DNA of 64,000 nt from positions 1 to 64,000 of the forward strand of contig NZ_FNVT01000035.1 in the NCBI RefSeq assembly GCF_900108335.1. The letters run 5' to 3'. The DNA is from Nonomuraea solani. GTDB lineage: Bacteria > Actinomycetota > Actinomycetes > Streptosporangiales > Streptosporangiaceae. Below, piece by piece: positions 1-8,050 of this stretch (position 1 is its first letter; each line of letters opens with the position of its first letter). Below the pieces are notes generated by a model. The model was not told the origin of the DNA and made no database searches. It saw only the letters and a list, made by a program, of their open reading frames with translations. The translations under genes and the position numbers were made by a program.

Positions 1-888
1 CGGCGGGTGCTCAAGAGCATCGACGCCCCGCTGGAGGAGACCGTGCCGGCCCACCGCTCGATCACCGTCCGCGACCTGCTGACCTTCACCTTCGGCTTCG
101 GGGCGGTGCTGGCGGCGCCGGACACCTACCCGATCCAGACCGCGATCCACGAGCTCGGCCTGGACACCACCTCACCGGACTTCGGGCCCGATGAGTGGAT
201 CCGCCGGCTGGGCGAGCTGCCGCTGATGTACCAGCCGGGCGAGCTGTGGCAATACCACACCGGCGCCGACGTGCTCGGCGTGCTCATCGGCCGGGTGAGC
301 GGGCGGACGCCGGAGGAGTTCCTGCGCGAGCGGCTGTTCGGCCCGCTGGGCATGCACGACACCGGCTTCCACGTGCCCGCCGCCAAGATCGACCGGCTGC
401 CGACCAGCTACGCGCACAACCCCGAGAACGGCGAACCGGTCGTGTGGGACGAGGCCGCCGGCGGCAAGTACAGCAAACCCCCGGTCTTCGAGGCCGGCGG
501 CGACGGGCTGGTGTCGACCGTGGACGACTACCACGCCTTCTACCGCATGCTGCTCAACAAGAGCGACCAGCGGATCCTGTCACGCGCCTCGGTCGCGCTG
601 ATGACGATGGACCACCTGACCCCTGCGCAGAAGACCGAGAAGGACGCCTTCGGCGACCACTTCGGCCGGCACGGCGGCTACGGCTTCGGCATGGCCGTGC
701 GCACCCACCGCCGCGACCTGGCCTCACCCGGCCAGTTCGGCTGGGACGGCGGCCTGGGCACCACCGCCTACGCCGACCCGGCCGAGGGCCTCGTCGGCAT
801 CCTGCTCACCCAGAGCGCCATGGACTCGCCCCACACCCAGCTCCTGCACCGCGACTTCTGGACCACCGCGTACCAGACGCTCGCGTAA
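1..888 (+). CDS. Beta-lactamase-fold serine hydrolase, 5' truncated by window edge
   Basis: C-terminal 295 residues of a serine beta-lactamase-like protein (class C / DD-peptidase / EstB esterase superfamily). The reading frame is open at base 1, so the N-terminus carrying the nucleophile motif S-x-x-K lies outside the window. Visible family marks are a long stretch ending in GLGMHDTGFHV, typical of this fold, the second-motif tyrosine in WQYHTGADVLG, and a C-terminal WDGGLGT that takes the place of the KTG/HGG box. These enzymes hydrolyse beta-lactams, D-Ala peptides or small esters; the substrate cannot be told from sequence. The lack of KTG makes an esterase more likely than a true beta-lactamase (inference). 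A hairpin follows the stop codon. Confidence 0.85.
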   Translation, partial: RRVLKSIDAPLEETVPAHRSITVRDLLTFTFGFGAVLAAPDTYPIQTAIHELGLDTTSPDFGPDEWIRRLGELPLMYQPGELWQYHTGADVLGVLIGRVSGRTPEEFLRERLFGPLGMHDTGFHVPAAKIDRLPTSYAHNPENGEPVVWDEAAGGKYSKPPVFEAGGDGLVSTVDDYHAFYRMLLNKSDQRILSRASVALMTMDHLTPAQKTEKDAFGDHFGRHGGYGFGMAVRTHRRDLASPGQFGWDGGLGTTAYADPAEGLVGILLTQSAMDSPHTQLLHRDFWTTAYQTLA

Positions 889-947
889 GTGAGGTGTGGA
901 AGTTTCACCCCGGGCCGCAGGTCACTGACAGGCCTTCCTGACGATGG

Positions 948-975
948 CGGCGCGGGCCTTGACAAGGCCCGCCGC
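948..975 (+). terminator. Hairpin after the serine hydrolase
   Basis: A 9-bp perfect stem (GCGGGCCTT, 952-960, with AAGGCCCGC, 964-972) closes a 3-nt GAC loop. It sits 60 nt after the stop codon. There is no U-tract, as is common for actinomycete terminators. Confidence 0.6.
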
Positions 976-1032
976 TGCGCCAACACTCTCACTCCACCGC
1001 AAGTGTGTGACATAGCACTTCGGGGCCCAAGG

Positions 1033-1046
1033 TGTTAGCGTTAACA
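1033..1046 (+). promoter_or_regulatory. LacI-type operator before the protease pair
   Basis: TGTTAGCGTTAACA is a perfect 5-4-5 inverted repeat (TGTTA, GCGT, TAACA). It abuts the ribosome binding site AGGGAGA (1046-1052) of the GTG start at 1060. Motifs of this form precede glycoside hydrolase genes in actinomycetes and are typical LacI-family sites. Bound repressor would block transcription or early elongation. The cognate regulator is not in the window. Confidence 0.55.
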
Positions 1047-1059
1047 GGGAGAATCCGCA

Positions 1060-2322
1060 GTGAGACGATTAGCGTCCGTCATCCTCGCCGGGCTTGTTGG
1101 CGCCGGCCTGTTCCTCATTCCCGCCGCGCCCGCGTCGGCGGCCCCCGTCAACCTGGCCCCCTCGGCCACCCCGACCGCGTCCTACACCTCCTCCTGGGAG
1201 AGCGTGGCCGCGATCAACGACAACATCGACCCGCCGAGCTCGAACGACACCGTCAACCGCCGCTGGGGCACCTGGCCCAACACCGGCGAGCAGTGGGCGC
1301 TGCTGACCTGGTCGCAGGCCCAGACACTCACCTCGGCGCAGGTCTACTTCTTCGACGACAACGGCGGCGTGCGCGTGCCGGCCTCGTGGAAGCTGCAGCG
1401 GTGGACCGGCAGCGCGTACGCCGACATCCCCGGCAGCTACCCGGTCGCGATCAACGCCTACAACACCGTCAGCTTCTCCGCCGTGTCCACGACCAGGCTG
1501 CGCGTCCTGCTGCAGAGCGGCCAGGGCTCGGTCGGCCTGCTGGAGGTCAAGGCCATCGGCGAGGGCACGCCGCCGCCCCAGACCGGCTGGAACCCGCCCG
1601 CGAACCTGGTCACCCCGCTCAACCAGGTGTGGCAGCACGTCGAGAGCACCTACCCCAACCTGTACGGGTTCCGCAACTACGGCTGGGACCAGGTCATGGC
1701 CAACAAGGGCTCGATCAACTACTGCGTCCGCTGGGACACCAGCGCCACGGTGACCGCCGCCCAGCGTGACCAGATCCACGCCACCCTGACCCGCCAGTTC
1801 AAGAAGTGGATGGACCTCATGGTCGGCCACAACGGCTGGCCGTACAGCAACGTGCCGCTCAAGGTGGTCGGCTGGGCCGTCAGGGACCGCGCGCAGCTCC
1901 AGTGGAGCGACAACTCGGTCGACATCTACGTGAACAACATCCGCGAGAACGCGCCGCAGTGCGCCGAGCCGTGCGGCCGCTTCTTCAACCAGAGCGGCAA
2001 CTACCCCAACTGCCCGGGCGGCGCGTCGCACCACTACGACATGTCGCTGTGGCTGACCGCCGGGTTCGGCGGCGGCGCCGGAGGCGACTGGGGGCAGCGG
2101 ATCGGCAGCGAGTACTACATGTCGAACCTCAACACCGACAACGTGCACATCCTGCTGCATGAGATGGGCCATTCCTTCGGCCTGGACGACTTCTACGACT
2201 GGACGCCGAGCGGCGTGGGCGGCTTCCTGATGAAGGCCGGCAGCGCCGCCCAGATCACGGAGTTCGACGCCTGGATGTTCCGTGACTGGTGGCGCCATCT
2301 GAGGAGCCGGTATGGCGTCTAG
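1060..2322 (+). CDS. Secreted discoidin-domain zinc metalloprotease
   Basis: 420 residues. The first 27 form a Sec signal peptide (basic start, hydrophobic core, PASA cleavage). Residues about 29-165 are an F5/8-type C (discoidin-like) carbohydrate-binding domain (NLAPSATPTAS, WGTWP, YFFDDNGGVRVPASW, GSVGLLEV). After a Pro-rich linker comes a protease domain with HEMGHSFGLDD near residues 367-377, the HExxHxxGxxD zinc site with aspartate as third ligand, as in snapalysin-like metzincins. It should be exported, bind a glycan and cleave nearby protein. GTG start chosen because AGGGAGA lies 7 nt upstream. It overlaps the next gene by 11 nt, implying coupled translation. Confidence 0.85.
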   Translation: MRRLASVILAGLVGAGLFLIPAAPASAAPVNLAPSATPTASYTSSWESVAAINDNIDPPSSNDTVNRRWGTWPNTGEQWALLTWSQAQTLTSAQVYFFDDNGGVRVPASWKLQRWTGSAYADIPGSYPVAINAYNTVSFSAVSTTRLRVLLQSGQGSVGLLEVKAIGEGTPPPQTGWNPPANLVTPLNQVWQHVESTYPNLYGFRNYGWDQVMANKGSINYCVRWDTSATVTAAQRDQIHATLTRQFKKWMDLMVGHNGWPYSNVPLKVVGWAVRDRAQLQWSDNSVDIYVNNIRENAPQCAEPCGRFFNQSGNYPNCPGGASHHYDMSLWLTAGFGGGAGGDWGQRIGSEYYMSNLNTDNVHILLHEMGHSFGLDDFYDWTPSGVGGFLMKAGSAAQITEFDAWMFRDWWRHLRSRYGV

Positions 2323-4459
2323 GGTCGCGGCGGTCCTCTGTCTCATCCTCGCGCTGCTGGTCACACCGGCGGAGGCGGCGACGATGGCGAAGACCGTCTA
2401 CATCCCCGCCCGCTGGCAGAGCACCGGCGAGGTGCCGTGGGTCAGCTCCCGCACGAAGGAGTCGGCCAACTTCATCCTGCTCTGGGGCGACCGCTCGGGT
2501 ACGAACCCCGCGAGCGCCCCCGAGCCGTACCGGTTCGACCCGGACAACGTGCTGAGCCAGTTGGAGAACCTGTACTCCTTCTACGTGAACACCATGAAGT
2601 TCACGCCGGAGACCGGCCTGCTGGCCCAGCACAAGATCATCGTCATCGTCACCAGGACCTGGTCGAACGCCCCGCTTGACGCGTGGGCCACGGGCGGTTC
2701 GACGGACGGCAGGGTCGGCGTCATCAACATCGCCCCGGGGGCCGCGCTGCCCGGGTCGTGGGGGCTGGCGCACGAGCTCGGCCACGTGTTCCAGAACTAC
2801 ACCTTCCTCGGCCGGTCGGGCTACGGGTTCACGCACGCCAGCGCCGGGACGTTCTGGGAGGCCAGCGCCGAGTTCATGGCGATGCAGGTCTATCCGAAGA
2901 CGGCGGCCGGCGACCTGACCAGGTTCATCCGCACCGAGAACCTGGCCTACAGCAGCAGCCGCCACCACTACGGCGCCTGGATGCTGCTGCAGTACATCAA
3001 GGAGCGCGACGGCCTGGCGATGTTCAACCGGATCTGGAACGAGGCCAGGAACACCGAGCACCCACTGGAGGTCTACCGCCGGATCTCCGGCATCGACCAG
3101 GCGGAGCTCAACCGCCGCCTCGGCGAGTACGCCCAGCGCAACGTCACCTGGGACTACGTCAACCGGGCCGACTTCATGCCGTTCATCAACAGCCTGTATC
3201 CGTTCGTCACCGCCTACAACGGCGTGGCGGTGGAGCCGGTCAACGCGGCGGCCGGGCACTTCCGGATCTCCGACGCGCTGGCCCCCTCGGACTACGGCTA
3301 CAACAAGATCCGTCTCGTGCCGAGCACCGACGGCGGCCTCATCCGGATGCGGTTCAGGGGCCACGTCAACGCGGCGGCGCAGTCGGGCTGGTCGTACGGC
3401 TTCGTCGCCGTGCGCAACGGCACCCCCCGCTACGGGCCGATCCACAGCTCGTCGAACGGCGAGGTGACCTTCCAGACCCAGCCGGGCGAGAAGGACGTCT
3501 ACCTGGTGGTCGTCGGCGCGCCGGGCACCGTGCACAAGTACGCCTTCCTCGACGGCTACCCGCGCAACCACCGCTACCCGTACCAGTTCCGCCTGCAGGG
3601 CGCCACGCCGTGGGGGCACGAGCCGGGCCACGTCCGGCCGCCCGCCCCGGGCAACGGCCGCTGGCACTCCAACGGCGGCGGCTGGGTGGACAACCGGGCC
3701 AACGTGGCGGCCACCGCCTACGTCGGCCCGCGCGCGGCCGTCTACGGCAACAGCACGGTCAGCGGCAACGCCCGCGTCGAGGACCTGGCCTGGGTGAACT
3801 CCGGCGCGACCGTGACCGGCAACGCCGTGGTCAAGAACAGCGCCCTGGTCCAGGGCGGGGCCAACCTCAGCGGGAGCGTGGTCATCGGCGGCGACGCCGA
3901 GCCGGCCACGGCGTGCGGGTCGGGGACGTACCTGATGTTCAACCCCGACCGGCGCTGCGACGGCGCGGGCGGTGAGGCGGACGTCAACCCGGCGCACCCG
4001 ATCTTCAGCGACAACGACCTCGCCTTCGGCGGCGGTGGCGACCCCGATCCGACGCCGGTCAACCTGGCCGGGAGCGCGACCCCGTCGGCGTCGTACACCT
4101 CGCCGTGGGAGAGCGTCGCGGCGATCAACGACGGGGTCGTGCCCAGCCCGCGCTGGGGGACCTGGCCGGAGACCGGCGCCCAGTGGGCCGAGTTGACCTG
4201 GCCGTCGGCGCAGACGATCAAGTCGGCGGAGACGTACTTCTTCGACGACGGCGGCGGGGTGCGCGTGCCCGCCTCGTGGAAGCTGCAGTACTGGAACGGC
4301 GGCGCCTACGCCGACGTGCCGAACCCGAGCGGCTACGCCACGACGCCCGAGACCTACAACAAGGTCACGTTCGGCGCGGTGAGCACCACCCGGCTGCGGG
4401 TGGTGCTGCAGAGCGGCCAGGGCTCGGTCGGCCTGCTGGAGGTCCGCGCCTTCGCCTGA
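2312..4459 (+). CDS. Secreted DUF6055-like zinc peptidase with beta-helix and discoidin domain
   Basis: 715 residues with an N-terminal signal peptide ending near AEA. The main domain resembles DUF6055: HELGH at about residue 154 followed by a glutamate-rich helix (WEASAEFMA, 182-190) gives a gluzincin-type HExxH...E zinc site. Residues about 450-530 hold short repeats (VAATAYVGPRAAVYG, VSGNARV, VTGNAVV) of the hexapeptide left-handed beta-helix type. The C-terminal 130 residues are an F5/8C domain very close to the N-terminal domain of the preceding protein. Start ATG has GAGGAG 5 nt upstream, inside the previous gene. Likely a glycan-bound extracellular peptidase acting with its partner; activity is inferred. 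Confidence 0.8.
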   Translation: MASRVAAVLCLILALLVTPAEAATMAKTVYIPARWQSTGEVPWVSSRTKESANFILLWGDRSGTNPASAPEPYRFDPDNVLSQLENLYSFYVNTMKFTPETGLLAQHKIIVIVTRTWSNAPLDAWATGGSTDGRVGVINIAPGAALPGSWGLAHELGHVFQNYTFLGRSGYGFTHASAGTFWEASAEFMAMQVYPKTAAGDLTRFIRTENLAYSSSRHHYGAWMLLQYIKERDGLAMFNRIWNEARNTEHPLEVYRRISGIDQAELNRRLGEYAQRNVTWDYVNRADFMPFINSLYPFVTAYNGVAVEPVNAAAGHFRISDALAPSDYGYNKIRLVPSTDGGLIRMRFRGHVNAAAQSGWSYGFVAVRNGTPRYGPIHSSSNGEVTFQTQPGEKDVYLVVVGAPGTVHKYAFLDGYPRNHRYPYQFRLQGATPWGHEPGHVRPPAPGNGRWHSNGGGWVDNRANVAATAYVGPRAAVYGNSTVSGNARVEDLAWVNSGATVTGNAVVKNSALVQGGANLSGSVVIGGDAEPATACGSGTYLMFNPDRRCDGAGGEADVNPAHPIFSDNDLAFGGGGDPDPTPVNLAGSATPSASYTSPWESVAAINDGVVPSPRWGTWPETGAQWAELTWPSAQTIKSAETYFFDDGGGVRVPASWKLQYWNGGAYADVPNPSGYATTPETYNKVTFGAVSTTRLRVVLQSGQGSVGLLEVRAFA

Positions 4460-4462
4460 GAC

Positions 4463-4487
4463 GCGGGACCCGCCACGCGGGTCCCGC
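4463..4487. terminator. Bidirectional terminator hairpin
   Basis: An 11-bp perfect GC stem (4463-4473 with 4477-4487, core GCGGGACCCG) with a 3-nt loop lies between two convergent stop codons 31 nt apart, so it can serve both strands. Confidence 0.75.
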
Positions 4488-4490
4488 ACC

Positions 4491-5243
4491 TCAGTTCCGG
4501 GACAACCGCAGCAGGGTCTGCTCGGCCGCCCGGGTCATCTCGGCGGGCACGCCCAGATCGTCCAGGTACGCGCCCGTGTCGCGCATCTCCTGCGCCCGCC
4601 GTACGGCATGCGTGCGGGTGCCGGTCAGGAACCGGTCGATGACCGCCTGGCCGTCACCCGCGAGCTGCCGGGCGACCTCGTCTCTGATCCACCGCTCGTC
4701 ACCCGCGGCCCGCCCCGCGGACACGGCCTCGCACACCACCGAGGCCAGCCCCTTCATGAACACGCTGCGCAGCAGCTTGCGGGCCATGGCCGAGCCCGGC
4801 GGCCCGTCGAGCACCTCCACCGGCGCGCCGAGCGGGCGTAGCAGCCCGGCGATCGCCTCCGCGCCCGGACCGCTGGCCAGCAGCGGCACCAGGTGCCCGT
4901 GCAGCGGCACCGGGCCGAGGATGGCCACGTCGGCGAAACCGGCGATCGTGCCCCCGAGCCGCTCCATGACGGCGGGGGCCGCGGTGGTGAAGTCGGCGTA
5001 GCAGGCCCCCTCCGCCAGATGCGGCCGGCACTGCTCGGCCACCGCCGGGGCGGCCGAGGCCGAGGTCAGGACGAGCACGTACGCCGACCCCTCCACGGCC
5101 TCGCGCGCGGTGGCGGTCCTGGTGACGCCCTCGGGAGTGGCGGTGCCCGCGGGGTCGTGACCGAGCACCTCGTGCCCGGACGCGGCCAGCGCGGCGGCAT
5201 AGACGCCGCCGGCCTCCCCGAGGCCGATGACGGCACAACGCAT
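4491..5243 (-). CDS. NAD(P)-binding 6-phosphogluconate dehydrogenase-like oxidoreductase (DUF1932)
   Basis: 250 residues. The N-terminal Rossmann fold starts at once with AVIGLGEAGGVYAAAL (GxGxxG type), followed by the 3-hydroxyisobutyrate/6PGDH-like NAD domain. The helical C-terminal half matches the DUF1932 group (MARKLLRSVFMKGLASVVCEA). Such enzymes oxidise beta-hydroxyacids; substrate unknown. A start-proximal AAGGA lies 12 nt upstream. It is the last gene of a minus-strand run with the IclR regulator (30-nt gap), the broken aldolase and the tct genes, which suggests a role in degrading an imported carboxylic acid. It lacks the long C-terminal domain of true Gnd. Confidence 0.8.
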   Translation of the reverse strand: MRCAVIGLGEAGGVYAAALAASGHEVLGHDPAGTATPEGVTRTATAREAVEGSAYVLVLTSASAAPAVAEQCRPHLAEGACYADFTTAAPAVMERLGGTIAGFADVAILGPVPLHGHLVPLLASGPGAEAIAGLLRPLGAPVEVLDGPPGSAMARKLLRSVFMKGLASVVCEAVSAGRAAGDERWIRDEVARQLAGDGQAVIDRFLTGTRTHAVRRAQEMRDTGAYLDDLGVPAEMTRAAEQTLLRLSRN

Positions 5244-5273
5244 GATTCATCAATCCTTGCTCATGAGAAATGG

Positions 5274-6035
5274 TCAGAGGTCGCGCCGGCGGCCCAGCGC
5301 GGCGGCGGCGCGGCGCAGCTCGGGCACCCAGCCGAGCATCTCGCTCTCCGGGTGGCGCTCGGCGGGGCCGGAGACGCTCACCGACGCGATGGCGCCGCCT
5401 TCGGGGCGCGGGACCGGCGTGCTGATGCCCGAGGAGCCCAGCACGCGCTCGTTGATCGAATAGTGGTAGCCGCGCTCGCTGATCAGCGCCAGCTCGGCGC
5501 GCAGCTCGGTCTCGCTCACGGGCCGGCCGCCCGCGGTGCCGAGATCCCGCACGGCGGCGATCAGGGCGGCCAGCTCCTCCTCCGGCATGGCCGCGGCCAG
5601 CACCTTGCCCGCGCCGAGGTGCAGCGGCAGCCGGTGGCCGATCGGGAGCTGGTAGCGCAGCGGGTCGGCGCCGTCGACCCGGGCGATGACGATGCGCTCC
5701 AGGCCCGACCTGATGTGCAGGGTCGCGGTCAGGCCGGTGGTCGCGGCCAGCTCCTGCAGGACCGGCGTGGCGGCGCGGCTCAGGCCGTCGGTGACGAGGA
5801 AGCCGTGCGCGGCGCCGAGCGTGGCCGGTCCGAGGTGGTAGGCCTGCTGCTCGGCGACCACGTACCCGCGCCGCTGCAGCACGCCGAGCAGGCGCAGGGT
5901 GGTCGCCGGGGACAGCCCGGCCCGCCGGGCGACGTCCGAGAGCCGCAGCGGCTTGTCGCTGCGCTCCAGCACCTCGATCACGTCGAACGCGCGCTCGACC
6001 GAGCGCATGGACGCCTGTGGCTGCCCGGCGGTCAT
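5274..6035 (-). CDS. IclR-family transcriptional regulator
   Basis: 253 residues from the ATG at 6035, preferred over an upstream in-frame start because GAAGGGG sits just before it. Residues about 10-65 form the winged helix-turn-helix (SMRSVERAFDVIEVLE, LSDVARRAGLSPATTLRLL) and the rest is the IclR effector-binding domain (RIVIARVDGADPLRYQLPIGHRLPLHLGAGKVLAA, split by motif; the GAGK loop is typical). The final part has SVSVSGPAER. It probably senses the compound handled by the neighbouring tct/aldolase/oxidoreductase genes and may bind the repeat-rich region before tctB. Because that operon is broken, the regulator may now be an orphan. Confidence 0.9.
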   Translation of the reverse strand: MTAGQPQASMRSVERAFDVIEVLERSDKPLRLSDVARRAGLSPATTLRLLGVLQRRGYVVAEQQAYHLGPATLGAAHGFLVTDGLSRAATPVLQELAATTGLTATLHIRSGLERIVIARVDGADPLRYQLPIGHRLPLHLGAGKVLAAAMPEEELAALIAAVRDLGTAGGRPVSETELRAELALISERGYHYSINERVLGSSGISTPVPRPEGGAIASVSVSGPAERHPESEMLGWVPELRRAAAALGRRRDL

Positions 6036-6090
6036 CGGCGGAACCCCTTCGCCTTCGCGGTGCCGGACCCCCGGCACGACATCATGGTGA

Positions 6091-6330
6091 TCACGCGGAT
6101 TCAAGAATGGCAGCCCGTTTGCCCTCTTCGAGCGAGAAGACCGCCTCCGCCCCTTCCGCGATCCGCTCGGCCTCGCCGGCCGGGACGACCACCACGCCGT
6201 CGGCGTCCCCGAGGATCAGGTCGCCCGGCGCGACGGCGACGCCGCCCACCGCGATCGTGCGGCCGAGGTGGCCGGGACCGTTCTTGTACGGCCCGGCCGA
6301 CGTCACCGCCCGGGCGAAGACGGGCATGCC
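6091..6330 (-). pseudogene. rraA-type aldolase, 3' fragment only
   Basis: The last 80 codons of an RraA-fold protein (HMG/CHA aldolase or RraA-like): GMPVFARAVTSAGPYKNGPG, then GGVAVAPGDLILGDADGVVVVP, a very typical C-terminal half. The first 130 or so residues, including the pyruvate and metal-binding loop, are absent. Immediately upstream the sequence becomes tctA in another frame, so a deletion has fused the two. A TTG at 6333 could start a short peptide, but this could not be an active enzyme. Confidence 0.85.
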
Positions 6331-7085
6331 CAAGCCGGGGCGCTGCGCCGCAGGTCGGTACGGCGGGGCAGGAGCGCCCGCAGCCCCGGCGCGACCGCGT
6401 GGGCGGTGCCGCCCCTGGCGGTCGTGAGGATCTCCGACAGGCCGAACAGCCCGATGATGACGGCGACGAAGCTGATGCCGTCGAGCAGCCGCTCGCTGCC
6501 GAAGGTGAACCGGGGTGCCCCGGCCACGGGGTCGATGCCGACCATCGAGATCAGCAGGCCGAGCACGCCGGAGATGAGCGCCCTGGTCATGGAGCGGCCG
6601 GCGAGCGCGACGAGCAGCGAGATGCCGAGCACCATGAGGGCGAAGAACTCGGGCGGCCCGATCCGCAGGCCCAGGTCGCCGAGGGGCTTGGCGGCGATGA
6701 CGAGCCCGATGGTGGCGACGGTGCCGCCGACGAACGAGCCGAGCGCCGCGATGGTCAGCGCCACTCCCGCGCGGCCCTGCCGGGTCATGGCGTAGCCGTC
6801 GATCGTGGTGATCGCGGAGGCGGCCTCGCCGGGGGTGTTGAGCAGGACGCTGGTGATGGTGCCGCCGTACTGGGTGCCGTAGAAGATGGCGGCCAGCATG
6901 ATGATGGCGCTGGTGGCGTCGAGGTTGAGGGTGAGCGGGATCAGCAGCGCGACGCCGGCGACGGGGCCGATGCCGGGCAGCACGCCGATCAGGGTGCCGA
7001 GCAGGCAGCCGATGAACGCGTACAGGAGGTTCTGCGGGGACAGCGCGGTCGACAGACCGCCGAGCAGGTCGGCCAGGACGTCCAT
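6303..7085 (-). pseudogene. tctA: tctA, truncated by deletion into the aldolase gene
   Basis: Large membrane subunit of a tripartite tricarboxylate transporter. The first 245 residues are well conserved (LLYAFIGCLLGTLIGVLPGIGP, split; FYGTQYGGTITSVLLNTPGE; several membrane helices). Full TctA is about 500 residues. Here the match stops after LRRSAPA, near base 6330, and the frame runs eight codons through out-of-frame aldolase sequence to a stop. The second half of the channel is therefore missing. ATG 7085 overlaps the tctB stop by one base (TGATG). Transport by this protein is very unlikely. Confidence 0.85.
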
Positions 7086-7609
7086 CACAGCCCCCAGCCG
7101 GCCAGGAACGGGATGCCCGACGGCGGGAGCTGCACCATCAGGCCGTGCCCGAAGCCGTAGTAGAGGCCCGCGCTGCCCGCCAGGGCGAGCACGAGCGACA
7201 ACGCCCAGCTCCGCCTCGCCCGCCACTTGAGGTGGAACATCAGGAACAGGAACACGCTGATCTGGTAGCCGAGCACGTCCATGACGGCCGCGAGGATCAG
7301 GAGGCTGCCGAGGACGGCGGCCACGTGCCCCACCTCGAACCGCTCGGCGGGCGCGGCCTCGTCGCGGCCGGCCCTCACGGACTGGAGGAACCAGGCGATC
7401 GCCAGGGCTCCGAGGGCGAGGGCCAGCACGAACGGGAAGAAGCCAGGACCGGGGCCGAACGAGGTCCACAGGCTGAGGCTCAGCGACTCGGCGGCGACAT
7501 AGACGGACAGGGCGACGAGGACCGCCTGCGCTCCCGTTCTCAGCCGCGCCGCGGAGGGTGGCGCGGGTGGGTCCTGCTGATGCCGAGCGAGTGCGGGTTC
7601 GTGGCTCAT
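7085..7609 (-). CDS. tctB: Tripartite tricarboxylate transporter small membrane subunit TctB
   Basis: 174 residues from ATG 7609, which has AAAGGCGGA upstream; the longer frame's first 21 codons (rich in Lys/Cys, AT-rich) look non-coding. Four hydrophobic segments: AQAVLVALSVYVAAESL, FFPFVLALALGALAIAWF, VAAVLGSLLILAAVMDVLGY and the C-terminal SWALSLVLALAGSAGLYYGFG, separated by a charged linker. TctB partners TctA to import citrate-like or other carboxylates using a TctC binding protein. Its TctA is broken and no TctC is in the window, so the gene is probably a relic although its own frame is intact. Confidence 0.85.
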   Translation of the reverse strand: MSHEPALARHQQDPPAPPSAARLRTGAQAVLVALSVYVAAESLSLSLWTSFGPGPGFFPFVLALALGALAIAWFLQSVRAGRDEAAPAERFEVGHVAAVLGSLLILAAVMDVLGYQISVFLFLMFHLKWRARRSWALSLVLALAGSAGLYYGFGHGLMVQLPPSGIPFLAGWGL

Positions 7610-7632
7610 GGGGGTGTGTCCGCCTTTTTCAC

Positions 7633-7664
7633 ACGATTTCTTTTCACACAATGAAAAGCTTTTC
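7633..7664 (-). promoter_or_regulatory. Candidate IclR operator/promoter of the tct operon
   Basis: An AT-rich patch in an otherwise GC-rich region, 25-55 nt before the tctB start. It contains the perfect 12-bp palindrome GAAAAGCTTTTC (7653-7664) and, on the minus strand, two direct copies of GTGTGAAAA. IclR-family sites are commonly such A/T-flanked palindromes, and an IclR gene lies in the same cluster. Confidence 0.45.
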
Positions 7665-8050
7665 CATTTCATGACAAGCCTGCTGGGCGACGGGCCGGCG
7701 TGTCAAGGGTTGCGCCGCGGTTTCCGGCTGTGTACAAATGCGTGACACGACGTCCGGAAATTCATGAAGTGACGAAGACGCCCGCCAGGTGCGGAACCGC
7801 GGTGAGGCGAGACCTGGCGGGCGACAAGATGGCACAACGACCCGGCGCCGGGCTCCTGGGGGAGGTGCTGGACTTCGCGGCCGGCCAGGTGAGGAGTTGC
7901 GTCAGGGCCGTCGTCTTCCGGCATGATCCGGTGGCCGTGCTGGGGTGGCGGGCGAACGGCCTGCGCCGCCCCCAGTCGAGGGCCGGCGCCCGCTGCGGCT
8001 CACGTGGTCGCAGGGGCGCCTGGCCGTCGAGCCGGGCTGAGACCCGGGGG
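7665..8050. other. Non-coding stretch between tctB promoter and the M43 protease
   Basis: About 385 nt with no supported gene. Frames crossing it have no recognisable domain and poor codon bias. It holds the far upstream region of tctB and the 3' flank of the M43 protease gene; only weak hairpins (for example GACCC/GGGTC at 8041-8052) were seen. Confidence 0.5.

Noticed and set aside
6091..6333. Short functional RraA-like gene from TTG 6333
   Set aside because: Lacks the N-terminal half with the active site and starts exactly at a deletion junction.
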